From NCBI GenBank assembly GCA_025890175.1, contig JANPYM010000006.1, positions 2,182,565 through 2,246,564 on the forward strand: a stretch of DNA of 64,000 bases, read 5' to 3'. Positions within the stretch are counted from its first letter, which is position 1. Each line of letters opens with the position of its first letter. A program made the position numbers and the translations under genes. This document shows positions 12,185 to 22,415 of the stretch, piece after piece. This DNA is from Ciborinia camelliae (Eukaryota > Ascomycota > Leotiomycetes > Helotiales > Sclerotiniaceae). Under the pieces are notes generated by a model. The model was not told where the DNA came from and ran no database searches. It saw only the letters and a program-made list of their open reading frames with translations.

Positions 12185-13243
12185 TAGTTTTCTTACTATT
12201 ACAACGTGGGAGGAAAAAGGAGAAATCGGTAAGGTACGACTGGCAACACGATGACGAAGTTCTACCGTTGCGCGGAATTTATGCGCCGATCAAAGGGAAT
12301 TTCGGACAAGGAATTTTGAAATTGATGGGTATCACTACTCCGGAATATTAAGAAATAAAGACAAACCATGATTGTTTGAAGTATCCGTCTTCAGCATAAT
12401 TGTGAAGACTTCTATATGTTCACGAGCTCCTTGTAGGTTTAAGAAGCCAGAGTTCCTGACGGTTGATTTGTAGAAAGTAGAAAGGAGATAGTAGTATGTA
12501 GTATCAGATCAGTAGTTGCCAACCTCCAGCGGTTATGTGTAATAATGTGTAGGTAACAATAGGTGTACCAAATGATTGAGTATTCCGACAGGCCCAAAAA
12601 TTGAATTCTGAGGATTTTAAAGAATGATTTGGTATCTGTCGAGCTTCCGTAGAGACCGGTATCCAGTTGATATATCCTCGAAGGATTTGCGACTTTAAGA
12701 GACTCGACTCTGAAAGGCGATGCTTTGTGATAAGTAGAAAATTGGAAAATGGAAATTGGAAAATTGAGAGTGTTATTGAAAAGGTGGGGTGGGGACGAAG
12801 GTACTACCGGTATATATAGTACCAGTAGACCTAACCTGGTACTAAGGTATTTATTTAGTAGGTATTTAGTAGATAGGTAGTTCAAGCAAAGTCCTTGATT
12901 TATATTGATTGTTATACATATGAATAAAATATATAGACAGATACAATAGAGTTCAAACACAAACAAAAGTACTAGGTAGGTACTAGGTAGATGGATGGAT
13001 GGTATCAAGGTTCAAGATGAGTATGAGTAAGAAACGAATGTGTAGGAGGAATGTTAGGTAATGCTAACAAGTCGTCAATGATTGATAGGGAGGTATGATT
13101 GATATGACTCTTATGAGAGGTAGGGAGGTACGAGGAGGTATGGGTATGTGGATGATCATCTAGGTAGGATAGTGAATCAATGATGTTGATATTGATGTTT
13201 CGAGCTTGGTTCTCACATGAATGGTTTTAGGCGGAGTCAGCAT

Positions 13244-13259
13244 ACCTACCTAGGTAGGT
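13244..13259. repeat. Perfect 16-bp palindrome ACCTACCTAGGTAGGT
   Basis: Best example of the palindromic intergenic motif that recurs through the window. The sequence equals its own reverse complement. Variants occur near 3710, 13430, 14410, 15710, 32735, 48705, 49030, 49870, 50240, 55793 and 61490, all outside the coding exons I annotated. Confidence 0.85.
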
Positions 13260-13290
13260 TAGGTAGATACCTTATATATAAACGGTTTTA

Positions 13291-13320
13291 GATGGAGATG
13301 GAGATGGAGATGGAGATGGA
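13291..13320. repeat. (GATGGA)5 hexanucleotide repeat
   Basis: Five perfect copies, followed within about 20 bases by a GGGCA-type pentamer tract and GCTGA/ACTGA copies up to about 13390. Intergenic. Confidence 0.9.
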
Positions 13321-15497
13321 GGGTTGAATCTTGATGCAGGACAGGGCAGGGCAGGGCAGGGCTGAGCTGAACTGAACTGGGCTGGGCTGGGGCTCCTCTC
13401 TCCTCTCTCCTTGTCTCCTCGAGATACCTACCTACCTAGATACCTACCTAGTAGGTTCAAACTTCAATCTTACCCACCACTACACCAGACCTTTCTTTTC
13501 GCTGTGACCATGGGCAAGTACAAAGTCAGTTGGCGGGGGGACGAAGGTAAGATTACCTACATACGTACAGTTACCAGTACCGGTCATTCCACGATGGATA
13601 GGCAGGTAGGTATGTAACCTTACAGTAATAATCCAATCATCTTTTTACTTTTTAACGCAATATCCCCCATATCTCCATATCCCCGCCAAAAAGAAGTTTC
13701 TTTTAATTGAATGTTCAATTATTTCAAGCTAGAGGTTACAAGTTATCACTATAAGGTACCTACCTAGGTAAGGTTACGGATACACAGTCTACACAGTCAT
13801 TTATTATAACTGCTGTCATCATTCTATGATTTGATTAGGGCATGATACCGGTAGTTGTTTGATTTCAAGTTTCATGGAGAGCAATTGTCCTTATCATTCA
13901 AACATTGCCAAACATTGCCAAGATCCAACCCTTTAGAATCTTGAGACTCTTCCAGTGCTGTACCTTTTTTCGGTTTCTTTTTTTAAAGTAAAGCAAGGGC
14001 TTGCTTGCGGAGTATAAAATGAAAATGCTTGTTGCCACTCCTTATCTCCATTGTTAAGACTACTAGGTATATACTGAACATTTACATACCTACAGTACCT
14101 ACCTAGTACTTACTCGACAGTCGACATATCTTCCCTCCCTCACTCACATATATCCCAGCCTTCATGCTGTGTTCTCCTTTTTAATCAATACAGCTACCCA
14201 TATATCAATATACCATTCAAATTCCACACGTGGGCATCTCCAGCTTTCATCTTGTGCTTGAACAGCCTTGAAGGCTTACGGTTTAAAAAATATCGATCCG
14301 AGATGGCATGCAGGATCGTGACACCGCATTCCTAGCCGAGAAGATCGCATCTTTTGGACCGTATCCACCGATATGCCACTCAGTACCTACCTAGTATTTC
14401 GTTATTTCTCGAGTAGCTACCTAGTACCTAGGTACCTTGGGTAACCACTGATGGCATTCGCGTAACCCCCTTCATCAATGCTGGAACTACTCGTACCGTA
14501 TTATATCGCACAACAGCTCTCTGTCATAGATGTCCAGCTTCGTATGTACATATGCTGCTTTCTTGAATCTATTGCCAAGATGACTCGGTCGTCTCGTCAC
14601 TCGTGTTCTTGATATTAATTGGGGTCGACGATCTTCCTATAATGAAGCGAATGATTCGACAGTACCTCCCTAGGTAGGATACCTGCCGTTTTCTTACTTG
14701 ACAATATACATCCTTGGAGACCTATTTCACGAAGAAAGTAACTGTCTTATGCACGGAAGAGGAGTTGATATTATTGAAGACCGATATGGTCATGACTTCA
14801 GGGATTATTTTCCTCTCCTCGGGCTCAGGAGAGATGAGATGTTAAATTGTACATACAGTACCTAGCATACATTTTTCCCATTGGCTAATTCGAGATGACA
14901 GACCCGAGTCCCAAACTGACAAAATGAAGTTCTCTATCAGGCTAAAATTCAATTCATCCAAACTTCATCTTCCACGCATGCCTCGCCGCAAATGCTCTAG
15001 AACAACATGCTGTCCTGCGGCGGTATTAGAAGTCACACTTATACTAGTATGTAGGTTCATCAATTGCGTTTGAGTTGGCAAAAGAACTAGGTAGGTACAG
15101 TAGGTAGGAAATGTTATTAATTGGCCCTTGGCAAGTAGAAAGTGGCACCGTTCCGCTTTGACTCTTAGGTCAAATCCTCCCCAGTCCAAGGAAGTTGCTG
15201 TCGCCTGTTGCAATACTTTTTTGGTATTGATATTCGGGGAGAGGACCCCGCACTGCACCCCAGAGAGAAACCTTGGAAGAGTGGTAATGGTGACTAATCA
15301 GGTAGAGAGAGAGAGAGGGAGAGACAGGCAGAGGCAGAGGCAGAGAAGCAATTTCATTCTATTCTGCTGTAATAATTAAAGACTTTTCTCATTAAATACA
15401 TAAATACCCGTGGACATAGGTATAATCGTGGGTCGCCCCATTCATTGTAGCTTTATTTGAGCACACTCACGCTTCAATGGGCGCCACGGAATTCGCT

Positions 15498-15533
15498 ATT
15501 CTCATTCTCATTCTCATTCTCATTCTCATTCTC
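15498..15533. repeat. (ATTCTC)6 hexanucleotide repeat
   Basis: Six perfect copies plus a partial one. On the plus strand the repeat translates as Leu-Ile dipeptides inside a short ORF, which I treat as spurious. Confidence 0.9.
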
Positions 15534-16443
15534 ATTCGCTTCCCCTCCTTTCCCTTCCCCGCTCTCGAGCCTCTTGAGAGTCAAAACCTCTTCACCGCAA
15601 TGACCATAAGTAATGAATGTAACCTTACTAGCACGCAACTACTTGTACTGATACTAATAATCAAGAGTAATAATTAGTAATAGGATGAATATCAATTATT
15701 ATTATTACCTCCCTAGGTACCTATCTGGTTCAAGTTTGTTTAACCTTGACTCAAAAACTTCTCACTTCTCTCACTTCCGGATCTTCCATTAATTACATTT
15801 GAACATCTGACCAGGAAACTTTGTTCATGTGCAAAAGACACCATAAAAGCTTATTATTAGTTGAGCTGATCAACGGATAAGCACAATCGCACCCTCGCAC
15901 TCGTGGACAATCGCGATAAGGACTGAAAGGAGACGTTGACGGTAATAATTGATATCGATATCGATCCTGCCCAGTACTGTACCGGTCCACGTACTGGTAT
16001 TATTGTCGAGATAGGTCTAGGTACAGCACTCACTCTATACGATTCATACACGATTCACTTCCGAATTGTCAGGTTATAGGTATGTAGGTTGGCATTAATT
16101 CTTGAAAAGAGCAGCTCCTATCACCCCTCACCCCAAATTCACCCCGCCACTTGCTTATTCCGTTGCTGATCGGTCCATGTCATAAGAACAAAGGAAATAA
16201 TTATTTTATCTCCTTGTCTCCCAAGATAACCATTACACCTTCAATTCGCACATATTTCGCAATCGATACAAGATATTGCCAATAGCCTCGTTTACGTTGC
16301 GTATGATCAGCTCAGATTTAAGACATCGTGGGTTGAAATCAAGGTCCCCCCGCACTTCGGCACCAGTCCACCCTTATCTATATCTCGGTCACTTGCCTCA
16401 TTGTCAAAACGAAACATCGAACCGTCGAAGAAGGTGATCAACT

Positions 16444-18579
16444 ATGGCAGCCGACACAACCAGTATGATGGCGGGGTTCTCAACTCCAGTCGAAAGTCTA
16501 GCACCGGCCATGGATGACGAAAGACCTGTGAAGTCTAAAGGTGAATGGCTTCAAAGAATATCTTCCTCCCCTACACTCGCACAGTTTGGTCGGAAACGAG
16601 CGAAAAGTAGTCCATATTCGAGCAGGTCTACACTTTCCTGTATTAGTTTTGCTCCCCAGTTGACCGACTCCCCAACTCCGGAGGGGAGCCCTTCCGCTCA
16701 GTCAACAGAAGGAGGCTCTTCTACAGCGCCAACCTCAGGGTCAACCTCAGACCCATCCTCGATGCCAGCCACTTTAGGTCTCGATACTCCATACTACGAT
16801 CCAGATTATCGTCGCATTGCTATACGACGCATAAAGAACGAGGCTATGGCTGGTGTATCAATTCTTCCGCGGGATCTAAAACCACTGTCCATCGCGGAAG
16901 CAAAGAGGCCTGCATCCGCCTCTGCGGTTCCAGAAATTCGCGAGGATTATTTTACACAATCGATGATAGCAAACCCAAAAACCTACAAAAATAATAATTT
17001 CAAATTCTGGGAAGAAATGCCGCATGAAATCAAGTTGCATATTTTTGCATTTCTCAAGCCGAAGGAATTGGTACGAGCTTCCAATGTTTGTCAAGACTTC
17101 CATAAAACGTGTTTCGATGGACAGCTTTGGACGTGCTTCGATGCTTCAGAATTCTATGCCGACATACCCGCCGAGTCTTTGACAAAGATCATTGTATCAG
17201 CCGGTCCTTTCCTCAAAGATTTGAACCTCCGAGGTTGTGTACAGGTCGAGCATTATAAGCGCGCAGAAGTGGTGGTGAAGGCTTGCAAGAATCTTATAAA
17301 TGCGACTCTTGAAGGGTGTCGAAATTTTCAGAAAGGAACTTTACACAACCTCCTGAGAAGCAACGGAAGTTTGGCAAACCTCAATCTTACTGGTTTGTCG
17401 GCTGTCACAAACGTAACGTGCAAAATTATATCACAATCATGCCCACACCTCAGGATGTTCAATGTTTCATGGTGTACTCATATGGATGCTACTGGTTTAG
17501 CATTAGTAATTATAGGCTGCCCAAAATTGGAGGATCTTCGCGCAGGGGAAGTCAAAGGCCTGGACAGTCCGGAACTGGCAAAACTAGTCTTTGAGACCAA
17601 CCAACTTGAGCGACTTGTACTCAGCGGCTGCACAGACCTTACTGACAATATTCTCAAAATCATGATCCATGGGGAAGACCCAGAACTCGACGCTTTTACC
17701 GATGCCCCAATGGTCCCGCAACGACGACTTAGACATTTGGATTTGAGCCGCTGTCATAGATTAACTGACGTTGGAATTAAATCACTTGCTCATATATGTC
17801 GGAATATTGAAATCCTTCAATTAAGCGGATGTCGTACTCTTACAGACAAGGCACTTGAGGATGTCCTAGCTACTACTCCACGTCTAACACATCTAGACTT
17901 GGAAGACCTCAATGAACTTACAAACAAATTACTATCCGATCATCTCGCCAAAGCTCCTTGCGCCCCTACTCTTCAACATCTTTCTATTAGCTACTGCGAG
18001 AATCTAGGTGATACAGGTATGCTCCCCGTTATTCGATCCTGTTCCGGTCTCCAAAGTATCGACATGGACAATACAAGAATTAGCGACTTAATACTCGCCG
18101 AAGCAGCGACTATGGTTCGTTTGCGATCCTCATATACAAAGAATCGTCGATCGTGTCCACGCACTGGTCTTCGCATGGTAGTTTTTGATTGCTCAAACGT
18201 AACCTGGACCGGAATCCGCGAAGTCCTCTCCCGAAATTCGGAAATTAATAAGCCATTCGATGGTCGTAAACATAGATGGACGTTCCCCACTGAAATCATC
18301 TCGCTTAAATGTTTTTATGGTTGGCAATTAACGGTTGATGAACATACAAGCAGAGTACTCAGGGGAGATCTTCCTGCGGCGGCTAGATTGGAGAGGAGGT
18401 GGGCGGAATATATGATGGCGAATGAGGAGGCGGGGGCAGGTGGGGCGGGGCATAGGAGGAGAAGGAGGAGGGCGAGGGAAGCCCAGATGATGCATGCGGA
18501 TGAAGAAGAGGGTGGGGTCGCTGTCAGTGGGGTGGGAAGAAGGAGGAGGGCGAGGAGTGGTGCCTGCGCTATCATGTGA
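16444..18579 (+). CDS. F-box/leucine-rich-repeat protein with C-terminal CaaX box
   Basis: Single-exon gene of 711 aa. Residues 1-180 are Ser/Pro-rich. An F-box (about 187-235; WEEMPHEIKLHIFAFL) should bind Skp1. About ten leucine-rich repeats of the AMN1/Grr1 type follow (about 255-600, with recurring LxxLxLSGC / LTD patterns) and should recruit the substrate, making this the receptor of an SCF ubiquitin ligase. The C-terminal ~60 residues are Gly/Arg/Glu-rich from a GC-rich GGA-type DNA stretch and end in Cys-Ala-Ile-Met, a classic farnesylation CaaX box preceded by a polybasic run. Mammalian FBXL2 and FBXL20 also end in CaaX boxes and are membrane-anchored. The substrate is unknown. Convergent with the PPR gene. 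Confidence 0.9.
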   Translation: MAADTTSMMAGFSTPVESLAPAMDDERPVKSKGEWLQRISSSPTLAQFGRKRAKSSPYSSRSTLSCISFAPQLTDSPTPEGSPSAQSTEGGSSTAPTSGSTSDPSSMPATLGLDTPYYDPDYRRIAIRRIKNEAMAGVSILPRDLKPLSIAEAKRPASASAVPEIREDYFTQSMIANPKTYKNNNFKFWEEMPHEIKLHIFAFLKPKELVRASNVCQDFHKTCFDGQLWTCFDASEFYADIPAESLTKIIVSAGPFLKDLNLRGCVQVEHYKRAEVVVKACKNLINATLEGCRNFQKGTLHNLLRSNGSLANLNLTGLSAVTNVTCKIISQSCPHLRMFNVSWCTHMDATGLALVIIGCPKLEDLRAGEVKGLDSPELAKLVFETNQLERLVLSGCTDLTDNILKIMIHGEDPELDAFTDAPMVPQRRLRHLDLSRCHRLTDVGIKSLAHICRNIEILQLSGCRTLTDKALEDVLATTPRLTHLDLEDLNELTNKLLSDHLAKAPCAPTLQHLSISYCENLGDTGMLPVIRSCSGLQSIDMDNTRISDLILAEAATMVRLRSSYTKNRRSCPRTGLRMVVFDCSNVTWTGIREVLSRNSEINKPFDGRKHRWTFPTEIISLKCFYGWQLTVDEHTSRVLRGDLPAAARLERRWAEYMMANEEAGAGGAGHRRRRRRAREAQMMHADEEEGGVAVSGVGRRRRARSGACAIM

Positions 18580-19409
18580 ATGTGAATACATAAATTTTGC
18601 GAGGGAATGTGGATGGATATACGAAGCGAGAGACGATACATATTACAGGTGGGATATGAAATGACAATTAGCGAGATAGTAGCATTTATTTGTTGGGATC
18701 GGGATTTTGCGAAAGGATTTCATTCTCATTGGCGGGGCTCAAATTTAGGGTTTGGCCGGCTGGCCGGCTGGAGAGTTACGGTTTATGAGATTGAGAATGG
18801 GAATGGCTATCTTTCCTTTTTTCTTCTTTTTTTCTTTCTCTCTCATAGCTTTAGCTAGTTTCGTAGCATGACTGGTAGGGTTTACTCATTCCAAGGTTTG
18901 ATTTGGGATATTAGAGATCGCTTTTATGGGGATGGGATGGGATGGGATGGGATGGGATGGGATGGGATGGGATGGGATGGGATGGGATGGGATGGGATGG
19001 CGTGTCAGGCTACTGGCTTTCTTTCAAGGTTACATGAGGCATGTTTGGTTGTGGTTTCATGCGATGCTTAGGATGGGATGGCAATGAGTGAATCGGCAGG
19101 CATGAAATGAATGGGATGGGATGCTTTGCTTTGACATCATGAGATGATATGAATATTAGAAGAAATGATATCACATGACTTCAGATGATATAGATTTACC
19201 TACCTATACAAACAACTCATGTGCATCACGTTTTCCAATGCATTTAGTCAAAGTTGTTTATTCGAAGGTTGCTCATGGACTAACCAGTCCAGAGATAGTG
19301 TATCTAAAGTCTGTAAATTTCTTATTAGGACGAACAGAGAGAGAGATAAGGATCTCGTATATCCAGGCCCCCTTTCCATCTCTCTTTAGGTACTAGGCAG
19401 CCCCCCCCA
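18580..19409. other. Intergenic between convergent genes, with GATGG array
   Basis: About 830 bases between the F-box and PPR stop codons. Contains the GATGG tandem array, further scattered GGGATGG copies to about 19122, and T/C-rich sequence near 18815-18850. No gene seen. Confidence 0.6.
18931..19000. repeat. (GATGG)14 pentanucleotide array
   Basis: Fourteen perfect tandem copies, 70 bases, with related degenerate copies near 19070-19122. Located between two convergent genes, probably in or beside their 3' UTRs. G-rich on the plus strand. Confidence 0.95.
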
Positions 19410-21998
19410 TCATCTCAAAAGCATCAATTCCCGTGCCAAAGCCCAAAACTTATGCTGCCCCTCCACCCCCCTCTCATCCACCCCAATGGGTCCCCCGGTA
19501 TCCACAATCGCATTATCGACCAACTCCTTCGCAACATCCCACTCATCATTTTCCACCAGCGCCATTAGCAACGTGCGCATCGTCTTCCAACTTGTGAATT
19601 GTTTGGATTTCTGCACCCTTCCCAAATAATGAATAGCCGATGTCGTATCTCCTGCGCGGGCATATCCTTCTATAAGACGATCCCAGAAAATATGATCGAC
19701 AGATCCAACTTTAATTTGGGCACGTTCGATGAGACTGGTGGCGGCTTGGAAATTGGGGGGTGTTTGTGCGAAGTAGTATTCCACTAGGATTGTGTAAATG
19801 TATGTTGAGGGTTCGAGATTTTGTCGCGCCATTCGAGCCATGACCTCAGATACTGGACTAATATCAGTAGGTACCCCTCGCAACAATAAAGATATCATTT
19901 TGCCATAAAAGTACACATCTGGCGTTACATTCATTTGTTCCATGGCCAGAAAGGTGTTATTGACTGCTTCAATTTGTTCTTCGGGACTCGAGGTGTCTAT
20001 ATCGGCGAAGGTTTGATCTAGAATTGTGACGAAGGTTGCCGCATCTGCTTGAATGCCTTGACATTCCATAGAAGTCAGAAGCTCTGGAGTTTTATCTTCA
20101 TGTCCGGCACGGACTATTGACCCCAGGAGGGTATTGTATGTTTTAACATCGGGAATGATGCCCCATTGATCTGCCCAGGCAAGAATGCGATTGGCTGCTC
20201 CTAATTCTTGCCTCTTTATCAGTCCAGAGACCGCTGCATTAATAGTTGCAATCGTAGGTCTCACAGCCCCCGTAACATCTTTGAATTTTTTGGAATTCTC
20301 CGATTTTTTGGAATTCTCTAATTTGAAACTAGGATATTTTTTTCTTATTGCTGCTAACCATAAACGGCCCATCTCGTCCAATGCGCGAATGCCATCGTCT
20401 GCCTTATAACAATGAATGAGCCCGCTGATCCTAGTGGTCCAGCAGGTAACATCGGGGGTTTCTCCAGATGCTATCATCATAGCCCAGACTTGCTCGAGGG
20501 CTTTTGGATCGCGGGCCATCTTGCAGCCATTCAATAAGGCATCCCAGGCGCCAAGGTCCGTGGGAATACCATTTTTGACCATATGATTCCAAACATCAAT
20601 CGCTCGAGGTTGCTGTTTAAGGCTCATGAATACCAAAATGAAATAGTTGCAAAGTGCAGAAGTGAGATAACCAGCTAGATAGCCAGAGTCAGAACCATCT
20701 TGGGCAGTTGGGACGTAAATCGGAAGCTTCTGAGCATGTGACCATAGTCGGTCCAGTGAAGCCAAATCTCTCCTAGCAAATGCATCACCAACTCTCCTGT
20801 GTATACTATGGGATCGCTCATTTTCTGTCGCTTTGAAATTTTGGGTAACCGTCTGCTTCTTGGCGAATTCTTCGATGGTGGACCAGTCATCTCTGACAAG
20901 GTTAACCACAGAATCAGGGATATCTCCAAAAAATACAGCGGCATCACTGAGACTCATCTCACATGCGTTGATAATTCTTGCGAGCTCTGACATGAGTGGC
21001 TGGGCATCTTGCACAATATCCGCTCCAACCCCAGTCTCATCAAGTTTAAGGAGAATATTCAGGGTTCCGAGCGCGACTGTAGGTAACTGGTACATCTGGC
21101 CCCGGGAAAACTGGGGAGTTAAAAGGCGAAACGCATTTTGAATTCCATGTTCGCGTTTTTCCAGGAAGATACCGTGCATGGTATGACTAGGCAGATTTGA
21201 CCAATCAGAAGAAGAAGGAATGTATTCTCCCATTCTGGATTGTCGAGATCGCCGACGACAAACGATGTTCCAGCTCGTGAGAAGCTCAGATAGTAGTAAC
21301 TTCCCCTTTTCAGTTGCCACCCCGACTTCTAAAATGGCGTTAAGTAATATGGTTATCATTTGAACCCATTGTGCGCCACGCAGTAACCCCAGCTCCAGCG
21401 TAACTGATATCATTTCTGGAAAAGGAGGTACATCATCACGAAAAGGTTGCTCTTTTCTCCTATCTCTTGTAATCTTGAGTAATGAGGGTACTCCGGTTTT
21501 GAGAGAGGCAGGCCATGAAGTTCGACTAATGGAACCATCTTTCCAAGCAGTAGGTCCAAAATGTTCGACAAAGAAGGACCAGCAGTCGCTGAGGGGGCGT
21601 TCCTCCCGGAGCATTTTCTGAAATTGTTCCCCATGTTCGTAAGACTTCACCGAACAAGAAGTTTGCAGGGGCAGCTCTGATGCACGAACTGGTTGTGAAA
21701 TTGACTGTTGCTTAAGGGTCTCTTCAAACATTGACTCCAATGCATCTACTGGCTCTTTGGTAGCATGGCGGATGGCTGGTGGTCTTCGGGGCAGTGTTTG
21801 ATTGTCCCTAGTTTTGCCACCTTGAAATCCTCTCGTCGACTCCGCATAAGTGTCTTGTTTATGTTGCTCACTCGCGGAGCTTTGAGGAGTACCAATTAAA
21901 GAGTTAAATGTGGCTTTCGAATGCCATTGTAAGGGTCTGTTTCGACGTAAATGGCTGATTATTCGTCGACATGTTACACAGACATAAGGAGAGCTCAT
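19410..21998 (-). CDS. Pentatricopeptide-repeat (PPR) protein, probably mitochondrial
   Basis: Single-exon gene of 862 aa. The N-terminus (CVTCRRIISHLRRNRPLQW) is basic, rich in Arg, and lacks acidic residues, as in a mitochondrial presequence. From about residue 450 onward the protein shows degenerate 35-residue helical repeats of PPR type, for example IDVWNHMVKNGIPTDLGAWD, LEQVWAMMIASGETPDVTCW and the segment with DVKTYNTLLGSIVRAG. PPR proteins bind specific organellar RNAs and act in their stability, processing or translation. The CxxC near the N-terminus (VCVTCRR) is also seen in the Mss51 N-terminus in this window and recurs in fungal mitochondrial proteins. The RNA target cannot be told. 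Divergent from the acid phosphatase gene. Confidence 0.88.
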   Translation of the reverse strand: MSSPYVCVTCRRIISHLRRNRPLQWHSKATFNSLIGTPQSSASEQHKQDTYAESTRGFQGGKTRDNQTLPRRPPAIRHATKEPVDALESMFEETLKQQSISQPVRASELPLQTSCSVKSYEHGEQFQKMLREERPLSDCWSFFVEHFGPTAWKDGSISRTSWPASLKTGVPSLLKITRDRRKEQPFRDDVPPFPEMISVTLELGLLRGAQWVQMITILLNAILEVGVATEKGKLLLSELLTSWNIVCRRRSRQSRMGEYIPSSSDWSNLPSHTMHGIFLEKREHGIQNAFRLLTPQFSRGQMYQLPTVALGTLNILLKLDETGVGADIVQDAQPLMSELARIINACEMSLSDAAVFFGDIPDSVVNLVRDDWSTIEEFAKKQTVTQNFKATENERSHSIHRRVGDAFARRDLASLDRLWSHAQKLPIYVPTAQDGSDSGYLAGYLTSALCNYFILVFMSLKQQPRAIDVWNHMVKNGIPTDLGAWDALLNGCKMARDPKALEQVWAMMIASGETPDVTCWTTRISGLIHCYKADDGIRALDEMGRLWLAAIRKKYPSFKLENSKKSENSKKFKDVTGAVRPTIATINAAVSGLIKRQELGAANRILAWADQWGIIPDVKTYNTLLGSIVRAGHEDKTPELLTSMECQGIQADAATFVTILDQTFADIDTSSPEEQIEAVNNTFLAMEQMNVTPDVYFYGKMISLLLRGVPTDISPVSEVMARMARQNLEPSTYIYTILVEYYFAQTPPNFQAATSLIERAQIKVGSVDHIFWDRLIEGYARAGDTTSAIHYLGRVQKSKQFTSWKTMRTLLMALVENDEWDVAKELVDNAIVDTGGPIGVDERGVEGQHKFWALARELMLLR

Positions 21999-22415
21999 GT
22001 CACCTATGTTGCAGTAGGACTTGACTCATGGAATATAATACCGTGGAGATTTGCGATGGTTCATTGTGTAAAGCATACCTAGGTCGAAGATCAAAATAAT
22101 ACTATAAACTTATTTAACCTTAGGTAAGCATGAGCTACGGTAAAGATTCCGCAAAAGTTCGGCAGAAAAGAACGCCGATGGCACGGACCCCGTTCGTGAT
22201 TCATATTGATGACGCCAGACCCGGCTCGGCTTGAAGCATCCATGGATGTATGTTAGGTTAAGCTTGACACTTGACGCTTGACACTTGAGGTTGATACGTT
22301 CCCGTGTTTTCTAACATGTGGAAAAGAGTTCGAGGTCAGCGAGATTAAGACTTTAGAATTATAGTCTGCAATTAACGTTTTTTGGTCGAAATACACCAGA
22401 AAAGTATCAATCACA
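21999..22415. promoter_or_regulatory. Divergent promoter region, PPR gene and histidine phosphatase
   Basis: 417 bases between two divergent start codons. Contains a TACCTAGGT half element near 22077-22084 and a short direct repeat of TTGACACTTGACGCTTGACA near 22263-22285. No named binding site recognised. Confidence 0.5.

Larger units (their letters stand above)
12185..16443. promoter_or_regulatory. Long divergent intergenic region between PAS kinase and F-box gene
   Basis: About 4.3 kb without a convincing gene between two divergently read genes. It is dense in ACCTAGGT palindromes and half-sites (for example 13244-13259, near 13425-13455, 13756-13775, 14390-14440 and 15704-15722) and in simple repeats: GATGGA x5 at 13291-13320, GGGCA near 13341-13362 and ATTCTC x6 at 15498-15533. 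Short ORFs are present but contain repeat-encoded residues and no domains. It must carry both promoters and 5' leaders, and possibly non-coding RNAs that cannot be seen by eye. Confidence 0.55.

Noticed and set aside
12439..13008. 189-codon minus-strand ORF with hydrophobic and Ile/Leu-rich sequence upstream of the PAS kinase
   Set aside because: Composition reflects AT-rich leader and TAGGTA repeats. No domain, signal peptide logic or good splice chain; it may be 5' leader of the kinase gene.
13411..13617. 68-codon plus-strand ORF beginning in ACCTACC repeats
   Set aside because: Residues come from the palindromic repeat (Tyr/Leu/Pro/Arg pattern). No family recognised.
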